Source: Paraphaeosphaeria minitans
Lineage: Eukaryota > Ascomycota > Dothideomycetes > Pleosporales > Didymosphaeriaceae
Direction of reading: 5' to 3'
Assembly (NCBI GenBank): GCA_015832175.1
Contig: WJXW01000013.1
Location: 1,364,001 to 1,428,000 of the forward strand
Length of the DNA stretch: 64,000 nt
Below the pieces are notes generated by a model. That model made no database searches and was not told where the DNA came from. It was given only the letters and a program-made list of their open reading frames with translations. The position numbers were made by a program, and so were the translations under genes. Below, one piece after another: positions 25,392-36,922 of this stretch; the stretch's first letter is position 1, and each line of letters begins with the position of its first letter.

Positions 25392-25704
25392 TGTTAGTTT
25401 GGCTCAATCTGCAATTAAGTATTTAAGGGTTAATAGTATACTATCGTGCAAAAGGTTAAGAAGTAGGTTTAATTAATTACGTCTAGTCTATTGTACAAAG
25501 GGGCACTAAGGACCTTATAAAGTCTCTGCCTCTTAGCGCTAACCTAAGCAGTGGGTCCTTATACGGGTCCTTATAGGTAGGTAGGGCCTTATAAAGTCTC
25601 TACCTCTTAGCGCTAACCTAAGTAGTGGGTCCTTATGCGGGTCCCTATAGGTAGGCAGGCCCCTATTTTACTTAGTGCTATTTATACAATAAACTATATA
25701 GACA
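25392..25704. repeat. Element E LTR, left
   Basis: 313 bp. It contains its own internal duplication of about 80 bp: the block CCTTATAAAGTCTCTGCCTC followed by TTAGCGCTAACCTAAG, GTGGGTCC and GGTCC occurs twice (about 25510-25580 and 25590-25660). Confidence 0.88.
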
Positions 25705-26975
25705 CTAGTAACTTTTCTTTTGTGCGATAGCTTATATCTATTATACGCTTTCCCTTTCCTATTCTTCTCTATCTATACAGTTAGCCTTCTCCTATTAGAA
25801 CAGGTTGTGAGGTAGGTGTAGTGTTACTGTGCGGTAGAGGTCCTATTTGCACCTATTCTTATATAAATAGGTAGTAACAGCTAACCTGCTTAGTTCTTAC
25901 TCTACCCTTTTACATAGTAGTAGAGTTGCATTGTGTAATAAGGCTCTTTCTAGGCATATATCCTATACGTAAACAGAAAGTGGGGTGTTAAGTAATATAA
26001 TGATCAGCGCTAGGTCTTAGTAAGCAGGTATAGAAGGATCGCTCCTAGTTGTGCGATAAAGGTATATAGTAGAAGTAAGGTATAAGGTAGCCTTCTATAC
26101 TTCTTCTTTATCACTCTATTAGTCTTGTTCATCTTTCTCCTTTTTTGTGCAATAGTCTTTATCCTCTAGCTCTCTTTTAAAGTTAAGGATAATATTATCT
26201 AGCTAGATAGAAGCATAATCTCCTGGTTATTAAGGAGACTAGAAGTGTCTAGCCTCTTCGTACAATATAGTTTGTTAGGCAAAAGTAGTCTAGGTTTTAG
26301 GCTGCTACTACTAGTGTAGCTCTATATATAGTGTCTCTGTCCTCGCATATATAGGGATAGGCCCTAGCTATGCTCTATATATATATATATTACCTATAGA
26401 TAGTGTAGGTTGCATTATTAGGATCGTGCAAAGTAGTTTAGGTTACAGTTATAGCGTTATTGTACAAAGGGTCTATAGCTTATAGTTAAGCTATAATAGT
26501 TTAAAGAGTTTCTTTATATAAGTGTCCTTTATTATAGTATTAGTAGCGACAAAGCCTTCTTTTATAAGAAAAGTAATAAGCTCTCTTCTTACTATATAAC
26601 TAATCTTATTAAAGGTTCTCTCCTTCTAGTTATTAAAATCTTTAGTAAAAGAAGAAATTACCTTTTTACTTTTAAGGCTGCTTACGTAATATTGCGTAAT
26701 TATATATACTATATAAGTGTTTAGCTGTTTTAGAGAAGGGGGTAGGTAGCTATATAGATCTACTCTATCTATCTAGTACTTTTATGCAATCTCTCCTCTT
26801 AAGGTAATAGCCTTAATATTTATTACTTCCTCTACTTATTAAAGCTATTCTAAGTTATCCTCCTAAGTAGCTTATTATATAATTCCTTCTTATATAGATT
26901 CCTCTAGGAAGTCTCCTAGTCCTAGTGCTATATTATTGTCTTATTAAATTATGCGACTAGACCGCATTAGTGTGT

Positions 26976-27081
26976 CGCTGGTTTAATTGTGTGACGTGTT
27001 TACGTTTAGTTGTCGCTAGTTTAATCGTGCAACGTGTTTGCGTTTAGTTGTTACTAGTTTAATTATGCGACGTGTTTTTTA
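26976..27081. repeat. 38-bp tandem repeats in element E
   Basis: Units at 26976-27013 and 27014-27051 and a partial third to 27081. The core is TAGTTTAAT then a TGNGNNACGTGTTT block ending CGTTTAGTTGT. It is non-coding in appearance. Confidence 0.8.
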
Positions 27082-27303
27082 GGGTTATAAATGTGCTTAC
27101 TATCTCCTTTCTTTTCTATAGAATAGCTTAGACTAGATTATACAACTCTTTATAGATGTGCGCACTTTGTTTCTGCTTATTATATAATCTAAAATTTACT
27201 CTCTAATAAAGGTAATAATACAGAGCCTACATATCTAGCTTATAAGGCGCTCTGTCTTTAGACCTTACTAGTTTGCAGTTAATTAGAATTAACTACTAAT
27301 TAG

Positions 27304-27616
27304 TGTTAGTTTGGCTTAATCTGTAATTAAGCATTTAAGGGTTAATAGTATACTATTATGTAAAAGGTTAAGAAGTAGGTTTAATTAATTACGTCTAGTC
27401 TATTATACAAAGGGGCACTAAGGACCTTATAAAGTCTCTGCCTCTTAGCGCTAACCTAAGCAGTGGGTCCTTGTGCGGGTCCTTATAGGTAGGCAGGGCC
27501 TTATAAAGTCTCTGCCTCTTAGCGCTAACCTAAGTAGTGGGTCCTTGTGCAGGTTCCTATAGGTAGGCAGGCCCCTATTTCACTTAGTGCTATTTGTACG
27601 ATAAACTGTACGGACA
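27304..27616. repeat. Element E LTR, right
   Basis: 313 bp, colinear with the left LTR including the internal duplication. Followed by the ATAAA duplication. Confidence 0.88.
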
Positions 27617-27621
27617 ATAAA

Positions 27622-29219
27622 CCTTAATATTAGACCTATTTACTGCCTAGGCGGGCAACCCTATTAATAGTTTAATATTAACCCCCTACTCTTTCCCCTT
27701 TTATAGTAAAAGGAGGTTTAACGCTAAAGTAGAATCTACTAAGGCGTTAATAGTATCCTTTTTAACTCTAGCTAGGAGAATAAGTACTCCCCTTAGCTAG
27801 GTATAAAGCTAGTTAAAAAGAGGTCCTAACTATCTTACCTTTAGAACTTTGTTAAGGTGCCTTATAACTATTAATATATAAGTAGTAAAGGTAGCTACTA
27901 CTTTTTCTATTCCTTGCCTTTTCCTGCACCCTGTTCCCTATTATGTATAGACTAGGTATCTTAGGTTCTAGGTGTAGCTAGCTTATCTAGAGTAGGGTAA
28001 TTAGGTCTTAAGTAGCCTAGCTTTCTGTAATACTAGTAAGAAGTGTTAGTTATTAGTAGTCTAGTGCTAGATAGCGCTAACCTAAGACTTTTAGTGCTAT
28101 TACTCTGCTTTCTTAGCCTCTTAACTACCTTTTAGGGTTTTTTGTCCCCTCTAGAATCTAGTTACTCTAAGTGTTAGTGTTCTACACCTTTTAAGTGTAG
28201 GTTAGGAGCTAAGGATTCTTAATTTAGCTTATTTATTTAATAAATAATTAAAGCCTAAAGTTTAATATCTATAACTATAACTTAGAGCCCTAAGGGGATT
28301 ACTTATAGCTAGTGTTAAATAGAAAGTAGAAGTAATTCTACGTATTCTATTTTATTATTTAAGGTTTATTGTTCCTAGCTCCTCCTAGTAACTTTGTAGA
28401 TAATCTAATAGCTCTAATAGGCTCTAATTTAGTCTCTATTAGCATCTCTTAAGCTAATTATACGCTAACTAGCGCCTTTCTTTAGGAGATCCTAAAGCTT
28501 CTAGCATCTTATCCCTTAGGTTAGCCTAAGTAGGTAACTAGTTAGGGTCTATTAATAACTAGACTTAAACTTTAGTTCTCTATACTGTATAGTAGACATC
28601 TAATATATACTAGAGGGCGTAGGTAACTTTAAGGTCCCTATCTATAAAATAGTCTTTTAAGGACTAGGAATAGAGCTTATAGTTATCTCTCTAATAATTA
28701 AACTCCTATTAGTTCCTTTAGGTATATTGATATAGCTACTTTTATAAAAGTTATAACAAAGATACCTTAAGGGGATTCTACGTCTTAGTAAGATCTCTTA
28801 TAGGCTTATATAGGGCTTAAGTGTCTCCTGCCTCCTATTATTATCTTATCTAGTTAATTCTATTAAGTTTAGCTATATTCCTTCTCTCTTTAAGCTATTA
28901 TTTGGCTTTTTTAAGCTATTTAAGGATAGTGCTAGAAGAATTATCTTTAATATCTAGAGGTGTCTTAACTTAGCCCTCTCTAGCACGTCTAGACGCAGAC
29001 TAACCCTAATATATAGGAAGAAGAGTACGCTAGTCCTCTAGCTTACTTAGTATAGGAGATAGGCTTAAATATAAAGATTCTCCTCCTATAAACTCCTAAA
29101 CGTTCTAGTATTAGGTACAAGAGCGCGTAGACCGCAAGGTGTCTACTATTATAGCCTAGTTATTACAAGTAGAAACCTTTTAAAACTAAACTACTCGCAT
29201 ATATAGTAAGTAATTTAAA
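27622..29219 (-). pseudogene. Gypsy C gag region, dead
   Basis: This is the interior of element C between its 5' LTR (29220-29424, minus) and element E. The minus strand carries a Gag zinc-knuckle remnant at about 27997-28044 reading YYRKLGYLRPNYP; RIP-type changes turn the CXXC/H/C residues into Tyr (family C..C.K.GH....C). The rest of Gag is a TAG-rich frame without other recognisable motifs. Confidence 0.65.
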
Positions 29220-29424
29220 TGTTAGGAGTTAGGCATAAGTAATGTAGCTTTAGCTTTAGATGTAAAATAATAGTGGATTGTATGGTAGGATGTAAGATAA
29301 ACGAATTACTGCCAGATTACTCTGTTAGCAATAGAACTATATAGCCTTAGATTAGGTAATCTCCACCTACATCCGGCTGGCCCTTACCATCCTAGAGCCC
29401 AGCCAGGTACCTAGGGTTCTAACA
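29220..29424 (-). repeat. Gypsy C 5' LTR
   Basis: 205 bp, TGTTAGAACC...CTAACA in element orientation. It is the reverse complement of the plus-strand LTR at 48343-48547. It retains CpA sites, so it is lightly RIPed. The flanking 29425-29429 reads ACTAG, reverse complement of the CTAGT after the other LTR, so this is a genuine target-site duplication split by inversion. Confidence 0.9.
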
Positions 29425-29429
29425 ACTAG

Positions 29430-29758
29430 CGTTTATAAAAATAATAGCTATTTAGACCTTACTATTTAGCACTTTAATATTAGTAATACTAAAGTAAAAA
29501 CTATTACTAAGTTCTTTAGCTTAAGTACTAGGAAGGCTCTATTAAAACGTAGATACTATAATACTAATATTAATATAGGTATCTAGTATACTACTACCTG
29601 CTCTTATTTCTTTTTCTAATTAACTATTACTATACCTACTACTAGAATAAGAGTAAGAGGAGTAAGCTCTATTTTAGTAGTAAATATAGTATTTCTTTAT
29701 CTTAAAGGTAAGCTACTAACCTAAAGAGAGTGTAATAAGTGCTAGATAAATAGTTACT
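29430..29758 (-). pseudogene. Fragment of an older decayed ORF, interrupted by element C
   Basis: Minus strand. When joined to 48553 onward through the CTAGT target site it reads in one frame (IAIIFINASS across the junction), with stops only at likely former Gln/Trp codons. Further upstream it reads RAGSSILDTYINISIIVSTF. It abuts copy B at TTACT. No family was recognised; it is probably another repeat's protein. Confidence 0.45.
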
Positions 29759-29974
29759 TATAACAGGTAGATCACAATATTATTGTGGTGTTGTGGTATC
29801 TAGCGCCAAGGCCTTATAGAGGGTCTATGCGCTAAGTAAGCCAGCTGCGTAAAACCTGCGCCGCGCGTTAACTTAATACAAGACAAGTATTATTCTTTTA
29901 ATATTACTAGAGTTATCCTTTTACTATCCTTCCTAGTGTAAAGTAAGTACTATTGCCTATAACTATACCTTACA
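29759..29974 (+). repeat. Family X copy B, 5' LTR
   Basis: 216 bp, begins TATAACAGG (ancestral TGTAACAGG) and ends CTTACA. Confidence 0.88.
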
Positions 29975-32900
29975 TAATAATACTTTATCTATAACAGTGT
30001 AAAGATAGCTTCTAGAGTTATATAAGCTACTAGTAGGGGGTAGACCTTACCTAAAGCCCCTAAAGGCAGCGAAGACCCTCTTATCTAGTATATAGGAGGA
30101 GAGCTAGTAACGTATAACTTAGGCCCACTTTTAACGCTTAAGCAGCGCATTCTAGTTACTAAAAAAAAGTGTAATAAGCTTCGCGCTATATATTAACTTT
30201 GTGCCTTAGAAGACAAAATCTCCTAATTTAAAAGTATAAGCTGAACCCCTAGCGTAGTAGCTGCTACTAAGAATATTAAAATCCTATTTACTAATATATA
30301 TAAGTAGGACGCACCTATAGTGTATATAGTAATATACGTTAAGTGTACGCTTTAACTTAAGGACCCTACTAAATATAAAAGTAAGAACCTTGAAGAGTAT
30401 TGCAAATTCTTCTATTTCTATAAGGTAGCCTTTTACCTCTTACTATAAGAATTTGTGCAGGATAGAAATAAGGTTATCTAGATAATATAGTACCTTATAG
30501 GCGACCTAAGAAAACTATAGTACACACACTATAAGCGCACCTTTAAAGCTAAAAGAGAAACACCTATCTAGAAGTACTTTAAGTAGTATATACTTAACTT
30601 ACTTTTAGACCTAGTAAATTATAGCCTAGAAGTAGCTATAGCGTATACTTAAGTAATATAGTAAAAAGACTAAACTATTTACTCTTTTACAACCTACCTT
30701 AATATCCTTAAAAATTAACTTACACCTTACACTAAAGGGTAAAGGGTATAGCACCTCTTCTCTAAGCTTAAACCTAAGCTATAAAGGGCTATTACTAACT
30801 ACTATTAGGTGCCTATAACTAGGGAAGACCTTATTGCTTTAGGCTCTACGCTTAAGCAAAACCTACACTACGCACCTATAATATAGGAGTTAAGCCCACG
30901 TTATATATTAAAGGAATCTAAGGATACTACAATAAACTACTAAACATCTAAAGGTAATAGTAAGACCTAAAATAAGAAAAGTATCACCTACTATAAGTGC
31001 TATAAAACTAGCCACTATACTAATAAATATAGAGGTAGTAATCCTAACTAGATTACTATATAAGTAAACTATGCGGGAAAAGGCTAAGCCTTACCTATAA
31101 CCTAAATATAGTAAGGCGCCTACTAATTTATATCTTACTAGGTATAAAGCGCACTTGTAGCGCAGCTAGAGATATAAGTCTAGAGAGGGAACTCTAAATA
31201 ATTCTTAACCTATAGGCTAATATTAGCCTAATTAGCCAGATTATTACTATTAAAATAAATCTAAAGCCTATTAAAGAGGCTAAGCTCCCTAAACTAGAAT
31301 AGATTAGAATCTAAAGGTAAAGTACCTATACTACCTATACGCTCTAGGTGCATATTATAAACAATATAGGGGTAGAGTGTAGGACAAAGACTACTATCTA
31401 TAGTGTTAATAAGGAAGGGATCCCTCTCCTACTTAGTAACCCCTTCTTATAAGAAGGTAATATCCACCTTAATTACAGCTTATAAACATAGCGCTAGGGC
31501 TATACTACAGCTTTAATACAGCTTATTACCGCAAGGGACTTTAAAGATAACATAGAGTATACTAGCTTAGATTTATTTCTTCTAGGGGTCTTATAGATAA
31601 CTAATATAAGCTTAGAGCACCTAGCGCGCATTAATAAAGTGTATATAGCGTAAGTACTATATATTCCTAACGTATTACGCAAATATAGTAACGTATTTAA
31701 TAAAAAAGCAGCGTCTATCCTACTAAATTTTAAAGAGTCTAATTATACTATCCCTATTATAGAGGGAAAGGAACCTCTTTATAGACTACTCTATAATCTC
31801 TTAGAGTAGGAGCTTAAGGTACTTTAGGAGTATTTAGAAGATACCTTAAAAAAAGGATAGATTAGGTATAGCACTAGTCTAGCTAGAGCACTAATTCTAT
31901 TTACCCCTAAGAAAAATAGTATACTGCGGCTTTGCGTAGATTATTAGGGCCTTAACGCGATTACTATTAAGAATTATTACCTACTACTCTTAGTTAGAGA
32001 GACGCTTAACTACCTATTAGGTATATACTATTATACAACTCTTGATCTTTATAACGCCTACTATAGAATTTAGATCTAGGTAGGAAATAAGTGGAAAACT
32101 ATATTCTAAACTCGCTACAGCCACTTTAAATACTTAGTAATGCTATTTGGCTTAACTAATGCCCCTACGAGCTTCCAGGTATATATTAATAAGGCACTAG
32201 CACTACACCTAGATTATATATACATTATGTACCTAGATAATATACTTATCTATACCTATAATAAGGATATTAAGCTTTATTAGCGTACTATCTACACTAT
32301 GCTTAAATTACTACGTAAGGCTAAACTTTTTATTAATTTAACTAAGTATATATTCGCTTTAGGTAAAGTCCACTTCCTTAGTTTTATTATAACCACGTAA
32401 AGAATCCGCGCTAATCCTACACGCATAGTAACTATTATAGAATAACTATAGCTAACTAGCATCTAAGAGCTTTAGTTATTTCTAGACTTTATAAACTTTT
32501 ATAGGCGATTTATTAAGGCACATACGCGAGAAACCGCTCCTCTCTTAGACCTACTTAAGAAGAACTAAGTGTTCTAATAGTTAGTAGAAGCTAATAATAC
32601 TTTTAAAATACTTAAAACGCGCTTCTTAAGTGCGCTTATCTTACGCTACTTTAACCCTACGCTACTAATCTAATTAGAGACTAATATATTTACTTTTATA
32701 ATATATGGTATCCTTTCGCAGCTATTTAAGGACTAGAAGTAGTACCTAGTCGCTTTTATATTAAGAAAACTTTAAGCAGCAGAGCTAAATTATAAGGTAT
32801 ATAACCTTAAGCTCCTTGCTATTATCTACTACTTTAAGCAATAGAGACATTATCTAGATAGCATATAGCACACAATTTAAGTGCTAAGTAACTATAATAA

Positions 32901-34790
32901 CTTACACAGTATACGCGCTGTATAGAAGCTAAACCTATAATAAGTATAATAGGTAATATACTTGGCAGCTTTTATTTTTAAAGTGGAACACTGTCTAGGG
33001 AAAACAAACCTAGTAGATAGACTATTAAGAAGGGCAGATTACGTATAGGAGAACCTATTGCTAACCTATTTATTACCTACCCTATAGAACAAAATACTAT
33101 AGAGGACTAAGTATAGTAAAGTAAGTAGATCTATAAATAAGCTAAGCTTATTAGGCGTATGTAAGACGTATATTACTAACATTTATAGAGCTATAAAGGT
33201 CCCTACTACTAGTGCTATAGTGTACACACTATACATACTACGCTTACTAGCTAGAGTATTAGTTAGCAGTAAACTTATAATAAAAGAGTCTAACCTTATT
33301 ACTAAAGTTTAGCAGCTTTAGTAAAGAAACACCTTTACTATTAAGCGTATTACTAGCTTAAGGCGTAAGAGAAGCACTTAAAACAGTAGTAAGGCGTAAG
33401 TACAGCGCCTTAATAAAATAGAAGTCCTAAGGTATAATAGCAGATTATACATCCTAAATAAACTAGTAATTAGGTAAGAGATTTTGTTCCAGCACTATAA
33501 CACGTATATAGCAGGCCACTTTAGCGTATGTAGAACGCTTAAGGCTATTAAGAGGACCTACTATTAGCCTCTTATAGGTTAAGATGTTTAGAAGTACGTA
33601 AAGACTTATGCTATTTGCTAAAGGAGTAAAGCTCTAAGGCATAGTAAGTATAGCTAGCTATTACCTCTTCTAACGCTAAAGGATATTTTTAAGAAAGTCT
33701 TACTAGACTTTATAACTAGATTTCTACTAGCAAAGGATTAAGGCAGCTACGCTTTTAATGCAATCCTTATAATTATATACTACTTCTCCAAGATAGCTAT
33801 CTATATCCTTATACAGAAAATATAGAATATAAAGGAATTTATAGAAGCCTACTTCTAAGAGGTTATTTTAAAGTTTGGTATTTAGAAAGGTATTGTATCT
33901 AATAGGGGCTCTACTTTTACCTCCGCTTTTTAGGCAGAAATATACTACTAAGTATAGGTAAAGCGTAGGCTTAGCACTACTTTCCACCCCTAAATAGATA
34001 GGTAAATAGAGCGCTAGAATTAGACGCTTAAATAATACATTTGTATATTTATTACACCTCTATAAACAAACTAGGTTAAACTGCTCCTAATAGCTTAATT
34101 TATATACAACAACTCTATCCACAATTTAATAAAAACAACGCCTTTCTATATAGTATATAGTAAGCACCCTATCCTTACTACGCCTCCTGTGGACAGTAGG
34201 CTAGAGGGGGAGCTACTAGATATAGTTAAGAGAGTAAAACGCATGCACAGCGCACGTATATTACTTATAGAGTACCTATACTTAGCACAAGAGTATTAGA
34301 GCTAGTACTATAATAAGAAGTATAAGTAAGAGTTATTCTAGAGAGGCGACTTAGTCCTACTTAGTATAAAGAATATATATATGCCTTAACAACTAAGTAA
34401 GAAGCTATTAGAAAAATTTATTAGGCCCTTCTAAGTATAGGACGCAGTTAGAATATAGGTATACTACCTACTTCTCCTACTACACTATTATATTTACAAT
34501 GTGTTTTACATTTCCCTTCTTAAATAATAGAAACTAAGGCTAGGAGTGGAAGATATTAACACCTAGCTACTAGAAGTTATACCTAAAGGAGGAGAAGCCT
34601 AGGCAGTAGAAGAAATCCTAGCTAAGTAAATAAGAAAGGGGTAAAAGTAATACCTACTCTACTAGAAAGGCTATAATAAGACTTAGAACACCTAGATTCT
34701 AGAGTTAGACTTTAAAAATATAAATAATTTAGTCTAAACCTTTAAAGGGAAAAGAGCTGCGTATATAAAGAAGAGATAAAGGATATAATA
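29975..34790 (+). pseudogene. Gypsy X gag-pol, copy B, dead
   Basis: Gag with a zinc knuckle around 30987-31030 (YYKCYKTSHYTNKY; family C..C.K.GH....C, Cys and Gly lost). RT 31850-32420 has YLDN at 32230-32241 where YxDD is required, and FALGKVHFLSFII beyond it. RNase H lies about 32600-32960. Integrase 33470-34300 has an HFGVCRT..AIKRTYYWP-like region, the first catalytic Asp in DFITRFLLAKD, and SNRGSTF where family members have SDRG. A chromodomain-like region lies around 34590-34740. Nearly all stops are TAG/TAA. The coding order places it in the chromodomain Gypsy class. Confidence 0.85.
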
Positions 34791-34859
34791 AGAGTATATA
34801 GAATATAAATATAACGTATATTATTATAAAGCACTATAGCTTAGGGAGCACTTATAGCT

Positions 34860-35721
34860 TATTAAGGGTATTTACTTAAGGCCTATAGGCTAGCTTCTAA
34901 GAAGTAATTTAACTAAACTACGCGCTGCCTACACTCTTACTACTTATTATTTTTATTATCTTTATTATTTTTACTATTCTTACTTACTACACCTTTAGTA
35001 GTAACTTCCTCCTTACTTTCTTTATTACTATTGTCTAAGTCGCCCTTATTGCGGTAAGGAGTAGACGCTAGATTAATCTAGGATAAGTTATTAGTATGCG
35101 TTTTAAGTATAGAAAAGGTGTAAACTTACTATCTACTATATAAAGGGAATAACTACCTTAAGAGTATTAGTAATCTAACACTACTCTACTAGGATTAAGT
35201 CTAGATACTAAGGGCTAGTAGTAGGCACCTAGATTGCTACAACTATAGGTATACTAATATAAGCTATAATATACAAGTAGTTAGCTAGCTCTAAGTTAAA
35301 TTACTTTTAGTAATAAGCTAGCTTTAGGCCTACTACCTTTATACGCTTATCTGTCTTACGCTGCCTACCTAGGGTCTCGATAACTATAATATAGTAGTAG
35401 TTACAAAGGGTGTATAGGCAATTAAGGTGCCTGTTTATCGCCTTTAGCACCTGCAAGTATTCGCTAAAGCGTATATATAATGTGTAACTCTAAATATACT
35501 AAGTCGCACCCTCTATAATTGCCTTTAACGTAATAGTTACAGCGCTTATTATTATCTTTAGCATAGTCTTTAGGGAGCTTTACTAAGCTCTGCGCGTAGT
35601 ATATATAAGTTATAAGTACTATATTATAGTCTATATACTTAGTATCTCTACTAAATGCGAAAGTAGTAATATTATAGAGACTAGACTTCTTAATATATTC
35701 AGGTACTAGGTAGTATAGCAT
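34860..35721 (-). pseudogene. Antisense accessory ORF of Gypsy X, copy B
   Basis: The first 85 codons (35721-35464) are still open: MLYYLVPEYIKKSSLYN, then FSRDTKYIDYNIVLITYIYY, then RCNYYVKGNYRGCDLVYLE. Beyond them the frame continues with TAG/TAA only. The block C.YY(C)VKGNYRGC is shared with copies A and F. It lies antisense to gag-pol between the chromodomain and the 3' LTR. Its persistence in three copies argues for a real gene of the element; its function is unknown. Confidence 0.6.
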
Positions 35722-36066
35722 CTTAAGTAATTAAGGGGGTTATTTAAAGATTAAGCGCTCTATCTATACTAAGAATAAGTTAAATATGTATTATGTAGGT
35801 AGAGAGCACACAAAGATTAAAACAACATTAACACTATATAGCCCTGTTGCCCTATATTACGAGAGGCTACAGTAAACAGAAGGTGTAGGAGCCTTATAAT
35901 AAACAACACGCGCGATGCGTTTACAACGTGTACTATTCACTTATAACGCGCTGCTATTACGTACGTAACACGCACCCCTATAGACACTCTTTTCTTTTCC
36001 TATAGGGTAAGGTTTTTATTAAGGCTATAGTATGCTGCAGAGGACCGCAGCTAGAGGGGGAGGTTC

Positions 36067-36282
36067 TATAATAGGTAGATTATAATATTATTATAGTGTT
36101 ATAGTATCTAGCGCTAAGGCCTTATAGAGGGTCTATACGCTAAGCAAGCTAGCTGCGTAAAACCTATACTACGCGTTAACTTAACACAAGACAAGTATTA
36201 TTCTATTAATATTACTAGAGTTATCCTTTTACTATCCTTCCTAGTGTGAAGCAAGTACTATTGCCTATAGCTAGACCTTACA
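36067..36282 (+). repeat. Family X copy B, 3' LTR
   Basis: 216 bp, more heavily RIPed than the 5' LTR of the same copy (for example ATTATAATATTATTATAGTG for ATCACAATATTATTGTGGTG). The right edge abuts element C at AATTA. Confidence 0.88.
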
Positions 36283-36458
36283 AATTAATATTACCTACGT
36301 TATATACCTAGATAATATATTAATCTTCTCTAATACACTAAAGGAACATAAGGCCTATATAAGGGAGATTCTAGAGAAGCTGCGCTAAGCAAAGCTCTTT
36401 ATTAACCTAAAGAAGTATAAATAGCACACTACTACTATAGAGTACCTTAGGTTTATTA
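36283..36458 (+). pseudogene. Gypsy C reverse transcriptase, catalytic part
   Basis: Continues in frame from 17776 (minus) across the AATTA: ...TGLINITYVIYLDNILIFS. The catalytic box reads YLDN at 36305-36316 (family YLDD). It ends at the D2 insertion inside the RT (EYL.FII) and resumes at 43224. Confidence 0.85.
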
Positions 36459-36922
36459 TGTTAGGATCTGGCCGTGCGTAAGTAGCAGGGCGCGAGCTTA
36501 TTATACTTCTAGACTACTAGTCCGCTAGAGTTAGCTAACTAAGCAGTTAGATAATAGGTTATAGGTTCTAGGGGTCCTAAAGACCGCACGGGCCTTACCT
36601 GTATAGGAACTCTAGAACGCGTGGGACTCGCCCGCACAGGACTCTAGGATATATGGGACTCTAGGACGTATAGGACTCTAGGACATATAGGATTCTAAGA
36701 CGTGTGGGATTACTTAGTATATAGGAACGCGAGAATAAGCTTTTTATACTTATATTTAATCTATTTATTAATCTATTACTTAGATTCTAGTAGACTATAT
36801 CGTTAACTTATTACACTTTATAAGATACTATTATATTAATAAGACCTTCTACCTTCTATAAGTACTCCTGCCTAAGAACTAACCTTAATCCTTTAGGACT
36901 AGCTACCCTCTTAGATTTAATA
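36459..36922 (+). repeat. D2 5' LTR
   Basis: 464 bp with the 17-bp tandem array at about 36609-36708. Ends GATTTAATA. Confidence 0.9.

Larger units (their letters stand above)
25392..27616. mobile_element. Small non-autonomous LTR element E
   Basis: 2225 bp: two 313-bp direct LTRs (25392-25704 and 27304-27616, TGTTAG...GACA) flanking a 1599-bp interior, with exact ATAAA duplications at 25387-25391 and 27617-27621. The interior has no RT, integrase, protease or Gag motif on either strand, so it would depend on another element's enzymes (TRIM/LARD-like). Orientation is undecided because no convincing primer-binding site or polypurine tract is seen. It is inserted in element C. Confidence 0.85.
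29759..36282 (+). mobile_element. Gypsy LTR retrotransposon family X, copy B
   Basis: Plus-strand 6524-bp Ty3/Gypsy element with 216-bp LTRs (29759-29974 and 36067-36282) and a polypurine tract AGAGGGGGAGG before the 3' LTR. The right flank AATTA (36283-36287) matches the AATTA beside copy A, not its own left flank TTACT. It is therefore one of the two X copies at the ends of the inferred inversion. Confidence 0.9.

Noticed and set aside
26300..27300. Possible CRISPR-like or tRNA features in repeats of element E
   Set aside because: The repeats are directly tandem without unique spacers and sit in a eukaryotic LTR element; no cloverleaf could be drawn.
31500..31682. 60-codon minus-strand frame in copy B and its counterpart at 54391-54594 in copy F
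   Set aside because: It is antisense to the conserved protease-RT linker of pol, which reads sensibly on the other strand; the open frame is a shadow of that coding sequence.
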